From an uncultured Eubacteriales bacterium (lineage in GTDB: Bacteria > Bacillota > Clostridia > Oscillospirales > Acutalibacteraceae), in the NCBI GenBank assembly GCA_900540235.1, contig UQEY01000004.1:1-64000 (forward strand): a stretch of 64,000 nucleotides of DNA. Direction: 5' to 3'. Positions 34,392 through 42,004 of the stretch are shown piece after piece. A program made the position numbers and the translations under genes. The first letter of the stretch is position 1, and each line of letters starts with the position of its first letter. The notes beneath the pieces were generated by a model. That model was given only the letters and a program-made list of their open reading frames with translations, made no database searches and was not told the origin of the DNA.

Positions 34392-35687
34392 TTATAATTC
34401 TTTTAAAAATCTTATTTGCTCTTTTTCGTTGGTGTATCCGAGTTTTCGGTAAAACTCGTGTGCATCTTTTCTTGAATATCCTGAATTAACTCTGATTTTT
34501 GTAATGCCTATTGACTTTGCCCAATCTTCAACCTCATTAATAAGCTTTGTGCCTATTTTATGATTTCTGTATTCTTTTGAAACAGCTAAGCCTAAAAAGT
34601 TAATGAGCGATTCAAAATATAGCGGTTTGTAAACCTCTGCGTGTAAATACCCGACAATTATACCGTCGTAATCAGCAACAAAAACTCGCTCGTTTTTGTC
34701 GTTAAGTTCTTCAAGCCTTTGCTTAACTAACTTCTCATCGCAGTTATAACCTAAGTCGTCACAACTTATTTTGCAAATATCTCTGTAATCTTTAACTTTT
34801 GCATTGCGAATTTTTAACCTGTTTTCGTCAAATTTAATTTCATTTTTTTCAATTAACGGAACATAAATCTCATAATATCTGTTTTTTCTTCTAAGTTCTC
34901 TATCAGTTTCAAGATGAAATACTTCAATAATATATTCTTTTTTTATATTATAATTTGAAGAAGGCAGCCAAGAGTTAAAAATCAAATCGTGAATTTTTGG
35001 GAGTTCAATTCCTGCATATCCGCCTTTGTCAGTAGTGAAAACTGCATATTTACCGCCTTTTATTTTAAGCGTTTTAAGGTTATCAAAATCGGTATCTTCT
35101 TTTTTTCTTGCAATGGAATATTTACCGTTGTCAAAAATGCCGTACCAAATTCCGTCATAGCCGTTGCAAATCTTTTCAGGACAATGTTTATTGTCAAGTG
35201 ACCACATAGTATTTTCCTGTTCAAATCTGTTACAGGCTTGGCAGTTGAAGTTTTCAGTTAACCCATATACTTCAAATTCTTCAATTTCTTCGATTTTAAA
35301 ATTGATTTTTTGAGCACCTTTTACATTGATTTCAAACCTTGCAGGCGGGAACAGATTAACCCGGCAGTTTTTGCTTTTTGCTTGTGTTGGTGAAACATTG
35401 TGCTGAGAAGTAAAAGCTTTGCAAAATGAATCGTAACTGTTAAAGCCATATTTAAAAGCAATATCCGTTATACTCTCATCGCTGTTTTGCAAGTCGTAAA
35501 CTGCAAGTGAAAGACGCCTTTTTCTAATGTATTCTTTAGCTGTCATATTAAGCATAGATGTAAAGAAACGATTAAAGTTGCCGGCGCTTTGATTTGTTAT
35601 TAGTGCAAGAGTATTGATGTCTATGTCGCTACAAATGTTTTCTTCAATATAGTTGCACGCCTCGTTAAGTTCATTTAGTATATTCAT
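34392..35687 (-). CDS. Three-domain fusion: AraC HTH - GyrI-like effector domain - GNAT acetyltransferase
   Basis: A 431-residue protein; ATG 35687 is chosen because GAGGTGAT lies just before it. Residues about 5-105 are an AraC/XylS HTH pair (INTLALITNQSAGNFNRFFT; ITDIAFKYGFNSYDSFCKAF). About 120-295 look like an AraC_E_bind/GyrI-like small-molecule domain (FEVYGLTENFN, GKYAVFTTDKGGY, LPSSNYNIKKEYIIEVF). About 305-431 are a GNAT acetyltransferase with the acetyl-CoA loop KEYRNHKIGTKLINEVE and the final FYRKLGYTNE. AraC-GyrI fusions (Rob/SoxS-like multidrug sensors) are common; adding an acetyltransferase puts sensing and possible detoxification in one chain. It could also acetylate itself or a partner. 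Confidence 0.82.
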   Translation of the reverse strand: MNILNELNEACNYIEENICSDIDINTLALITNQSAGNFNRFFTSMLNMTAKEYIRKRRLSLAVYDLQNSDESITDIAFKYGFNSYDSFCKAFTSQHNVSPTQAKSKNCRVNLFPPARFEINVKGAQKINFKIEEIEEFEVYGLTENFNCQACNRFEQENTMWSLDNKHCPEKICNGYDGIWYGIFDNGKYSIARKKEDTDFDNLKTLKIKGGKYAVFTTDKGGYAGIELPKIHDLIFNSWLPSSNYNIKKEYIIEVFHLETDRELRRKNRYYEIYVPLIEKNEIKFDENRLKIRNAKVKDYRDICKISCDDLGYNCDEKLVKQRLEELNDKNERVFVADYDGIIVGYLHAEVYKPLYFESLINFLGLAVSKEYRNHKIGTKLINEVEDWAKSIGITKIRVNSGYSRKDAHEFYRKLGYTNEKEQIRFLKEL

Positions 35688-35767
35688 ATTTATCACCTCA
35701 ATTAAGATTATATCAAAGTGATTTTGCGAGTGCACTGAATATTGGACACTGATTTTTCAGTATGATA

Positions 35768-37165
35768 TTAATCATTATTGCCATATAATTTTTCGTGGAG
35801 CTTTTTAACTTCATCTTTTGTAAGCTTATAGCAGAACGCCATAAGAACGAACATAAGTGTTAAAATAATTGCAGGAACGATAGTTGAAGCGTCATATAGT
35901 TTAGATAATACTTCCGGTGACTGTACTGCTTGCGTACCCTTATAGCCAATTAAGCCAAGCATACCCGAAGCGCCTGCACCTGCTACTGTATGACCGAGTT
36001 TTCTTACAAATGAATATACGCTGTATGCAGTGCCTTCTTCTCTTCTGCCTGATAATAGTTCTTGATAATCTGTTACATCCATAACGAGCGCCCAAACTTC
36101 GAGCACTAAGAATGTTTGACCTGCACCTGAGAAGAAAACAAGAATAAGAAAAGCATAAGGGTTTGTTGCAAGTGAAGTGAACCTGAAAAGAAACATAATA
36201 ATATTAATCACTGCTGCAAAACCTAAGCCTACAGCACAAATTTCTTTTTTGCCGTATTTTCTTATAAGTTTATTCATAAACGGCAAAAACAGCGCCATAG
36301 GAAGATAGGTGCAAATGGTAACAATACTGTAAAGACCCGGCTTTTCAAAATAATTTTTGAAAAGATAGTTATATACAGTTTGGGTGTACATTTGAAATGT
36401 GATAAGAAGCATGGAAATAATGCAAATAATAATAAATGGCTTGTTTTTAAGCATTATTTTAATTGTTGCAAACAAGTTGTAATCGCTTGTTTTTTGAGTA
36501 GGAGGTAACTGTATTCTCTCTTTAGTAAGTTTGAAATGAGTAACAAAAATAATTACAGATAAAACAGCAAGCGCACCAACAGCTAACGAAAGCTTATTAC
36601 CGTCAAGAATTTTTGCTTCCTGACCGTTAGCGCCTACAACTGTTGTGTAAACCATAAGCGGTAATAAAATTTGAGCCGGAAGACCGCCGATACCTGCACC
36701 GACCGACCTCCACATTGAAAGGGAAGACCTTTCAACTTCATCGTCAGTAATAACGGAAGCGAGCGAGCCGTAAGGGATGTTAACGCCTGTGTACATCATT
36801 CCGTAGAAAATATATGTAATATAAGCATAAATCAAATATTGATTATCCGATAAGCCCGGAATTTTAAAGAACATCAAAAATGCGCCCACAGCAAGAGGGA
36901 AGGATGCCCAAAAAATATATGGTCGAAACCTGCCAAATTTGGTTGGCTTCCTCGAGTCGATAAATGCGCCCCATAGTGGGTCATTGATTGCGTCCCATAT
37001 TCTTGCAACAATCATTAATACGGTTATTTTTGCCGCAGATATTCCAAGCACATCTGTATAAAACATATTAAGAAATGACGACACAAGACCGAAAGTCATT
37101 ATTCCGCCCATATCGCCGAGAGCATAACCGAGTTTATCTTTTACTTTTATTCCATGCGTTTCCAT
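35768..37165 (-). CDS. GPH-family sugar:cation symporter (MFS, MelB-like)
   Basis: A 465-residue carrier with 12 membrane segments from the glycoside-pentoside-hexuronide family. The N-terminal signature KLGYALGDMGGIMTFGLVSS and the DAINDPLWGAFIDSR loop hold the cation-site acids typical of MelB-like carriers; RPYIFWASFP follows. ATG 37165 lies behind AAGGAGA. Given GH51, GH127 and ara genes in the window, arabinosides or xylosides are plausible substrates, but the gene is not directly next to them. It has its own near-consensus promoter. Confidence 0.88.
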   Translation of the reverse strand: METHGIKVKDKLGYALGDMGGIMTFGLVSSFLNMFYTDVLGISAAKITVLMIVARIWDAINDPLWGAFIDSRKPTKFGRFRPYIFWASFPLAVGAFLMFFKIPGLSDNQYLIYAYITYIFYGMMYTGVNIPYGSLASVITDDEVERSSLSMWRSVGAGIGGLPAQILLPLMVYTTVVGANGQEAKILDGNKLSLAVGALAVLSVIIFVTHFKLTKERIQLPPTQKTSDYNLFATIKIMLKNKPFIIICIISMLLITFQMYTQTVYNYLFKNYFEKPGLYSIVTICTYLPMALFLPFMNKLIRKYGKKEICAVGLGFAAVINIIMFLFRFTSLATNPYAFLILVFFSGAGQTFLVLEVWALVMDVTDYQELLSGRREEGTAYSVYSFVRKLGHTVAGAGASGMLGLIGYKGTQAVQSPEVLSKLYDASTIVPAIILTLMFVLMAFCYKLTKDEVKKLHEKLYGNND

Positions 37166-37220
37166 AAATCTTCTCCTTAATATCAATAATTAACAATAAT
37201 ATCGATATAATAATAAAATT

Positions 37221-37249
37221 ATTATATAAAATATACAAATATATGTCAA
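37221..37249 (-). promoter_or_regulatory. Promoter of the GPH symporter gene
   Basis: On the minus strand, TTGACA (37249-37244) and TATAAT (37226-37221) with exactly 17 bp between them; both hexamers are perfect. Confidence 0.82.
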
Positions 37250-37326
37250 TTATTAATTAAGGAATATTGTATAAACTATTGTTCGGTGGCTTTACTATTT
37301 TAAATAACATTGAATGAAAAGATTTT

Positions 37327-37352
37327 CGTAGGGGCGAACTGTGTTCGCCTTT
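37327..37352. repeat. Short GC-rich palindrome, possible dispersed repeat
   Basis: GGCGAAC (37333-37339) and GTTCGCC (37343-37349) form a perfect stem with a TGT loop, preceded by CGTAGG and followed by TTTT. It is markedly more GC-rich than its surroundings and stands alone between two genes. It resembles short REP-like palindromes seen in many gut clostridia. It could also terminate the minus-strand kinase gene weakly. Only one copy is evident here. Confidence 0.4.
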
Positions 37353-37399
37353 TATTCATAATCATTAACTGCCATTAATTTGATTTGCATAGTTTTTTT

Positions 37400-37951
37400 C
37401 TATAAATTGAATTTCTTTTTAATTATTTGTGCTGTATCCTTTGCAGACAGATTAGAGTTATCTATTTTTATATAATTGTCAAAAGTTATTTCATTTTCAT
37501 AGCTTACCATACGGTGTGTGTTGTCATCGTGAATAAGCAATTTGTCAGAAAATTCAATATTTCTTTTTGACGGTTTATTATTCAACCTGTTTTCTGTTTT
37601 ATTTCTTTCAAGTCTTATTTTTTGAGGTGCAACAAGTTCTACATAGTAAAAATCAGTGCCATATGGTTTAAATATATTTTTTATATTCTCTGTATTTTCC
37701 CAATCTTCTTTGCAATCAAATGCCCACATAAAAGTGAAAATCAAGCCGTATTTGTTTGATTTTGCAAATTCTTTAAACACGGACTCACGAAATTCTTTTA
37801 TAACAGTTTCATTAAATTCACCAAATACTTCGAGAACCGGTTCAATACTCATATGATTATGAAATAATCGTAAATCTGTAATTTTTGTAAGTTCTTGACC
37901 AACAGTCATTTTTCCTACTGCTGCGTTTCCAAATAAAAATACTAATTTCAT
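37400..37951 (-). CDS. Small P-loop kinase-like protein behind an attenuator
   Basis: A 183-residue protein with an N-terminal Walker A loop, GNAAVGKMT (residues 8-16), in which Met replaces the usual Ser/Thr after Lys. A central part similar to AAA_33/shikimate-kinase-like proteins carries a possible LID region (RLERNKTENRLNNKPSKRN). This layout fits small-molecule phosphotransferases, including some antibiotic kinases, but also many uncharacterised housekeeping kinases. The gene is preceded by its own promoter, a leader peptide and a strong terminator, which indicates conditional expression. AGGAGAA lies directly after the terminator T tract and serves as the ribosome site. I infer an inducible, possibly drug-related function; the substrate is unknown. 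Confidence 0.7.
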   Translation of the reverse strand: MKLVFLFGNAAVGKMTVGQELTKITDLRLFHNHMSIEPVLEVFGEFNETVIKEFRESVFKEFAKSNKYGLIFTFMWAFDCKEDWENTENIKNIFKPYGTDFYYVELVAPQKIRLERNKTENRLNNKPSKRNIEFSDKLLIHDDNTHRMVSYENEITFDNYIKIDNSNLSAKDTAQIIKKKFNL

Positions 37952-37967
37952 ATTCTTTTCTCCTAAA

Positions 37968-38007
37968 TAAAAAATACCCCGTTGATGATATGTTCACCAA
38001 CGGGGTA
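37968..38007 (-). terminator. Attenuator terminator of the P-loop kinase gene
   Basis: A perfect 10-bp stem, GC-rich in part (37975-37984 with 37998-38007), 13-nt loop, and on the minus strand six T residues followed by ATTT. It sits after the leader ORF and immediately before the kinase ribosome site. Its 5' arm and loop (38003-37991) can instead pair with leader codons at 38047-38035, giving a competing antiterminator. Confidence 0.85.
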
Positions 38008-38020
38008 ATAATGATAGTTG

Positions 38021-38119
38021 TTAACTATGATATTCCGAAAATGAACACAGCAAACTAAATCTATACGCTCTGCGCATAGACATATACATTCTGTTGAGTT
38101 CTAAATTCTTTGTAAACAT
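38021..38119 (-). CDS. Putative 32-residue leader peptide of the kinase attenuator
   Basis: ATG at 38119 follows AAAGGA by about 8 bases; the frame ends with TAA at 38023-38021. The peptide is basic and rich in Met, Arg and Ser, with a core MYMSMRRAYRFSLL and the end SFSEYHS. The codons for CSFS (38049-38035 region) form one strand of the predicted antiterminator. If the ribosome stalls early, that strand would be free to pair with the terminator arm and let transcription continue; normal translation would cover it and favour termination. I do not recognise the peptide family. Confidence 0.6.
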   Translation of the reverse strand: MFTKNLELNRMYMSMRRAYRFSLLCSFSEYHS

Positions 38120-38148
38120 AGCGTAATCCTTTCAGTAATTATTAATTT

Positions 38149-38177
38149 ATCCTAACATAATAAGTTTTTTGTGTCAA
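38149..38177 (-). promoter_or_regulatory. Promoter of the leader-kinase unit
   Basis: On the minus strand, TTGACA (38177-38172) and TAGGAT (38154-38149) are 17 bp apart, 29 bp before the leader start codon. The -35 box overlaps the stop of the upstream MATE gene. Confidence 0.7.
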
Positions 38178-39535
38178 GTATTGCTTTTTGATTTGGTTTT
38201 AAGTTTTTTAACTGTCGGTACTACTAAGAAAATTGTGAGAACAAATGACAAAATGTCGGCAACAGGTTGGGCGAGGGCAATGCCGGTGATATCAAACATT
38301 CTTGGCAAAATTAAAATTGCGGGAATATAGAATATACCTTGCCTTGCAAGCGCTAATATTGTTGCTTTGCCCGATATTCTAAGCGACTGCATAAGCATAT
38401 TTGATGCTGTGCAAAAACCGGTTACAAGCATTGCGAAACTTTGGTATCTTAACGCTTTTGCTCCGATAGTAATTACATCTGTATCATCTCTGAAAACTGC
38501 GATAAGTTGCGGTGCAAAAATAAAACCGATAATTGAAAATACAGTGATTATTATTGTAGTAACGACTGCTAAAAATTTATAACCGTCATAAACTCTTTTG
38601 TAATTCTTAGCACCAAAATTAAAACTGCATACCGGTTGATATCCCTGACCGTAACCAATTACAACAGCCATACCGAGGAACATTACTCGGTTATAAACGC
38701 TCATACCTGCAATAACAGCGTCACCGAAAGGAGCACAGGCAAAGTTCATAGCTATATTTGCAACAGTGCCTATTCCTTGCCTTGCAAGTGACGGTAAACC
38801 GTTTTTAAATATGGTTAAATATACTTTAGCCGTTGGTTTAAAACGCTTGATACTCAGTCTGATATTATCATTCTTAAATGTGCCGAAATAAAGTATAAAA
38901 AAGCTGACTATTTGACCTATTACGGTTGCAAGCGCCGCACCTGCCACTTCAAGTTTAAATGTAAAAATAAAAAGCGGGTCAAGTGCAATGTTTATTATAC
39001 TGCCTGTAAGTATGCCTATCATTGAATAAAGTGCACTGCCTTGATATCTGAGCTGATTGTTAAGCACAAATGAGCCGAGAATAAAAGGTGAGCCGAGCAA
39101 AATATATTTTAAATAAGTTGATGCATATTCAATAGTGGTTTTGGTTGCACCAAGTAAAAGCGCAATGTTGTTTGAAAAAAATAAACCGATGACTGCTAAA
39201 ATTATTCCGACAAATATGACAGTGAAAAAAGCAACATTGGCATAAATTTGCGCATCATCTTTCTTCTTTTCACCGAGAAGTGTACTTACCATAATTCCAC
39301 TGCCGTTTCCGAGGAAAAAGCCGATAGCCTGAAGAAGCGTCATTATTGAAAATACTATTCCTACCGAAGCAACGCTTTGCGTATTGATTTTGCCTACAAA
39401 AAAGCTGTCAGCCATATTGTAAATTGCCGATACAAGCATTGAAAGAATCGTGGGTATTGCAAGCGAAGAAATTAAGCCTTTAACAGGTGCATTTGCAAGT
39501 TTGTCATATTTATCTTTATATTTCTTTCTTTTCAT
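38174..39535 (-). CDS. MATE-family efflux transporter
   Basis: A 453-residue MATE exporter. Signatures: SAIYNMADSFFVGKINTQSV, GNGSGIMVSTLLGEKKKDDA, and the second-half GYGQGYQPVCSFNFGAKNYK. The start ATG 39535 follows the GH127 stop by 4 bases with GAGTG as a weak ribosome site, so it appears to be co-transcribed with that damaged gene. The C-terminal tail is Lys-rich. This is the fourth MATE gene of the window; the substrate is unknown. Confidence 0.9.
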   Translation of the reverse strand: MKRKKYKDKYDKLANAPVKGLISSLAIPTILSMLVSAIYNMADSFFVGKINTQSVASVGIVFSIMTLLQAIGFFLGNGSGIMVSTLLGEKKKDDAQIYANVAFFTVIFVGIILAVIGLFFSNNIALLLGATKTTIEYASTYLKYILLGSPFILGSFVLNNQLRYQGSALYSMIGILTGSIINIALDPLFIFTFKLEVAGAALATVIGQIVSFFILYFGTFKNDNIRLSIKRFKPTAKVYLTIFKNGLPSLARQGIGTVANIAMNFACAPFGDAVIAGMSVYNRVMFLGMAVVIGYGQGYQPVCSFNFGAKNYKRVYDGYKFLAVVTTIIITVFSIIGFIFAPQLIAVFRDDTDVITIGAKALRYQSFAMLVTGFCTASNMLMQSLRISGKATILALARQGIFYIPAILILPRMFDITGIALAQPVADILSFVLTIFLVVPTVKKLKTKSKSNT

Positions 39536-39539
39536 TTTT

Positions 39540-41473
39540 TCACTCTTTAACTCTTAAATAAACGCACATCTCGTTTTCACCTCTGTTAGCCCAAGTGTGG
39601 TAGGGGATGAGATGAAGTTGGCATTTTTTATATTCTTTTTCTTTATATTCAAAATAAAGCGATGTATCTTCTTTTTCTCTAAAGCCGTCTGCCGTGATTG
39701 TTAAATCTTTGTTTACGATAAAATTAGTTTTTGCGCTGATTGATAACATTTGCAAATTTATACCGTTGTCAATTTCTTCCAAGCAGTATACTACCGGTCC
39801 ACGCATTACGGCAACTTTGCCTATATTATCTCTTACTTCGTTCGAGCAAGCTATTAATTTAGGCTTAATGTCAAAATCAATATTTAAACTTGTATCATTA
39901 ATTATTTCAATGTAAGCATAACCGTCAATGACATTATAACTTTTGTCAATAATGTAATTATTGCACCAACCCGGTATCCTTACGGCTAAAGTAAAAGACT
40001 TTTTAGCTTTTATGTCTAAACTTACTTTGCCGCTGTTAATATAGTCTGATTTAATGGTGATATCGGCTTTGTCTGTAGTTATCTTTCCGCTTATAAATAA
40101 ATGAACAAATATATTTTCTTTATTTTCACTGTAGCAGTACTCGTTAAGCGAAGAAATAAGCCTTGCTAAATTCGGCGGGCAACAAGCACAGCCAAACCAT
40201 TTTTGCCTTGTCGGTTTAATATGCTTTTTTCTTTCGTCTTTATTTGAAGCTTTTGGCAATACCTCGAGTGGGTTAACATAAAAGAATGATTTTCCGTCCT
40301 CACTCATACCACTCAAAACAGTGTTATATAACGCTCGTTCCATAACATCTGCATAATTGCTTTTAGGCTTAATTTGAAGCATTCTTTTGGCAAAAAACAT
40401 CAGTCCGATAGACGCACAGGTTTCGTTATATGCTAAGTCATTTGGCAAATCATAATTGTAACTGAAAGCTTCTCCGATTGATGTTGAACCTATGCCACCG
40501 GTAATATACATTTTCTTTTGCTCAATATTATTCCAAATGTTTTCGCAGGCAGTGTATAACTTCTCGTTGCCTTTTTCTTTTGCAACATCTGCCATACCTG
40601 AATATAAATATACCCCTCTTACTGCGTGACCGACTGCTTCTTTTTGCTCAAAAACAGGTAAATGTGCTTGGTTATATTCATAATCTAAACTGTTATCGGT
40701 TCTATTGTAATTTCTCTCAATGTCAAAATAATACGGTTTTGTACCTCGCTGCTTTATAAAAAATTCAGCACAGTCAAGATATTTTTTATTATTTGCAGTT
40801 TTATATAATTTAACCATTGCAAGTTCCGCAATTTCGTGACCGGGATATCCTTTTTTGCCGCTTTGGTTAAATGTATTGCAAATTAAATCTGCAAATTTAA
40901 CGGCAGCGTTTAACAGTTTATCCTTGCCGGTGGTGTTAAAGTATGCCACTGCTGCTTCAGTAAGATGACCGAAGCAGTAAAGCTCGTGCCTGTCTTTTAA
41001 ATTAGTGAAAATTTTTGACGGGTCGTTAATAATATAAAGGGTGTCGAGATAGCCACTGTCAAGTTGAGCCGAGCATATTAAATCAATGATTTCGTCACAT
41101 TTGCTTTCAAGTTTTTCATCCGGCGTGTTTGAAAGGAATAAGCAACAGCTTCTATCCACTTGTAAACATCACTGTCTTGAAAACACCAGCCTAAAAACGA
41201 ATTTTTGTCGCATTCATTTTCTTTATATTCCCATTTATCAACAGGATATATATTTACTTTTTCATTTGATTTGATTTTTTTTACAACTTCACTTGCTTTT
41301 TTAAAATTTTCAAGGCAGTAGCTCTTAGGCGCACCGTCAATTTTGTCATTGAGCGCTTTAAGTTGATACGGTATCATTTCATTTCTTACAAGCTCAATAT
41401 ATTTATTCCAAAATTCATCGTCAATCTTGCTTCTTTTATTATTAATAAAATTGTTGAATTGTTTTTTATCCAT
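39540..41473 (-). pseudogene. GH127 beta-L-arabinofuranosidase, frameshifted
   Basis: Two overlapping frames together make one GH127 (HypBA1-like) enzyme. The first, from ATG 41473 (TTGGAGAA upstream), has the family N-terminus and GWCFQDSDVYKWIEAVAYSF, then runs out of register. The second continues with NTPDEKLESKCDEIIDLICS to 39540 and holds the catalytic-region sequence GCACCPPNLARL and the earlier GGIGSTSIGEAF. Joining them needs one extra base in the short A run (plus strand) at 41132-41134, giving the normal YSFSNTPDEKLE. No canonical slippery heptamer is seen. So this is a recent one-base deletion or a sequencing error. The intact enzyme would release L-arabinose from beta-linked arabinobiosides. 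Confidence 0.85.
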
Positions 41474-41481
41474 AGTTTTCT

Positions 41482-41523
41482 CCAAAAAAATAATGCACTC
41501 AAAGTTTTGCCTTTAAGTGCATT
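41482..41523 (-). terminator. Terminator immediately before the GH127 gene
   Basis: A 13-bp stem (41492-41504 with 41511-41523, one wobble) with a 6-nt loop and, on the minus strand, an A-T-rich tail with seven T residues running into the GH127 ribosome site. No promoter fits between it and GH127, so GH127 may depend on read-through from the upstream small gene. Confidence 0.75.
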
Positions 41524-41550
41524 TTATCATATTATTAGATTTTTTCAATA

Positions 41551-41877
41551 TTATGCGGCATAATCATTTGAATTTGCGGCAATTTTAACCATATCAATAC
41601 CGCTAAAGCTTCTAAATGATTTTTCTACTCTTTCTAAATGTCTTTTCTCAAATTCCTGCTGTTGCTTTTTCTTCTTTTTGTTTTTATCTTCAATAAGAAA
41701 AAATACAGTGCCGACTGCTAACAAAATTGCAACATCAAGCGCAAAAAATATCTTCATTTCATTTGATGTGAGTGTTTTGAAAAGATTGAATGTTAAAGCA
41801 GTAATGCCGAAGCCTGCAAAAAGAGTAACTGTAGTGATAAATAAACCTTTGAGTAATTTTTTAATTGAATTTTTCAT
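41551..41877 (-). CDS. Small membrane protein of unknown function
   Basis: A 108-residue protein with two membrane helices (about 10-30 and 42-62) joined by a short loop. A charged Lys/Gln-rich stretch (EDKNKKKKKQQQEFEKRHLE) and a short soluble tail ending SNDYAA follow. I recognise no family. GAAGGAGG before the start is a near-perfect ribosome site. A terminator follows and the GH127 gene lies directly after it. Confidence 0.7.
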   Translation of the reverse strand: MKNSIKKLLKGLFITTVTLFAGFGITALTFNLFKTLTSNEMKIFFALDVAILLAVGTVFFLIEDKNKKKKKQQQEFEKRHLERVEKSFRSFSGIDMVKIAANSNDYAA

Positions 41878-41910
41878 TATGAAAAACCTCCTTCGTTTGA
41901 TTACAAACTC

Positions 41911-41938
41911 ATTTTAACAAAAACAAATTTATATTCAA
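41911..41938 (-). promoter_or_regulatory. Promoter of the small membrane protein gene
   Basis: On the minus strand, TTGAAT (41938-41933) and TAAAAT (41916-41911) are 16 bp apart. Confidence 0.5.
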
Positions 41939-41954
41939 TAGGAGATAAAAGCAG

Positions 41955-41972
41955 AGTACCTATAATGGTACT
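41955..41972. promoter_or_regulatory. Palindrome enclosing a TATAAT box
   Basis: AGTACC (41955-41960) and GGTACT (41967-41972) are perfect inverted repeats around TATAAT on the plus strand. It lies 17 bp upstream of the -35 box of the small membrane protein gene and may be an operator; no matching plus-strand -35 box is seen. Confidence 0.4.
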
Positions 41973-42004
41973 AATGAAACAAGTGTTCTAAAATTGTTTG
42001 ACAA

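Noticed and set aside
41078..41159. Programmed ribosomal frameshift in the GH127 gene
   Set aside because: No X-XXY-YYZ slippery heptamer or downstream pseudoknot is visible, and GH127 enzymes are not known to use recoding; a one-base deletion or sequencing error is simpler.
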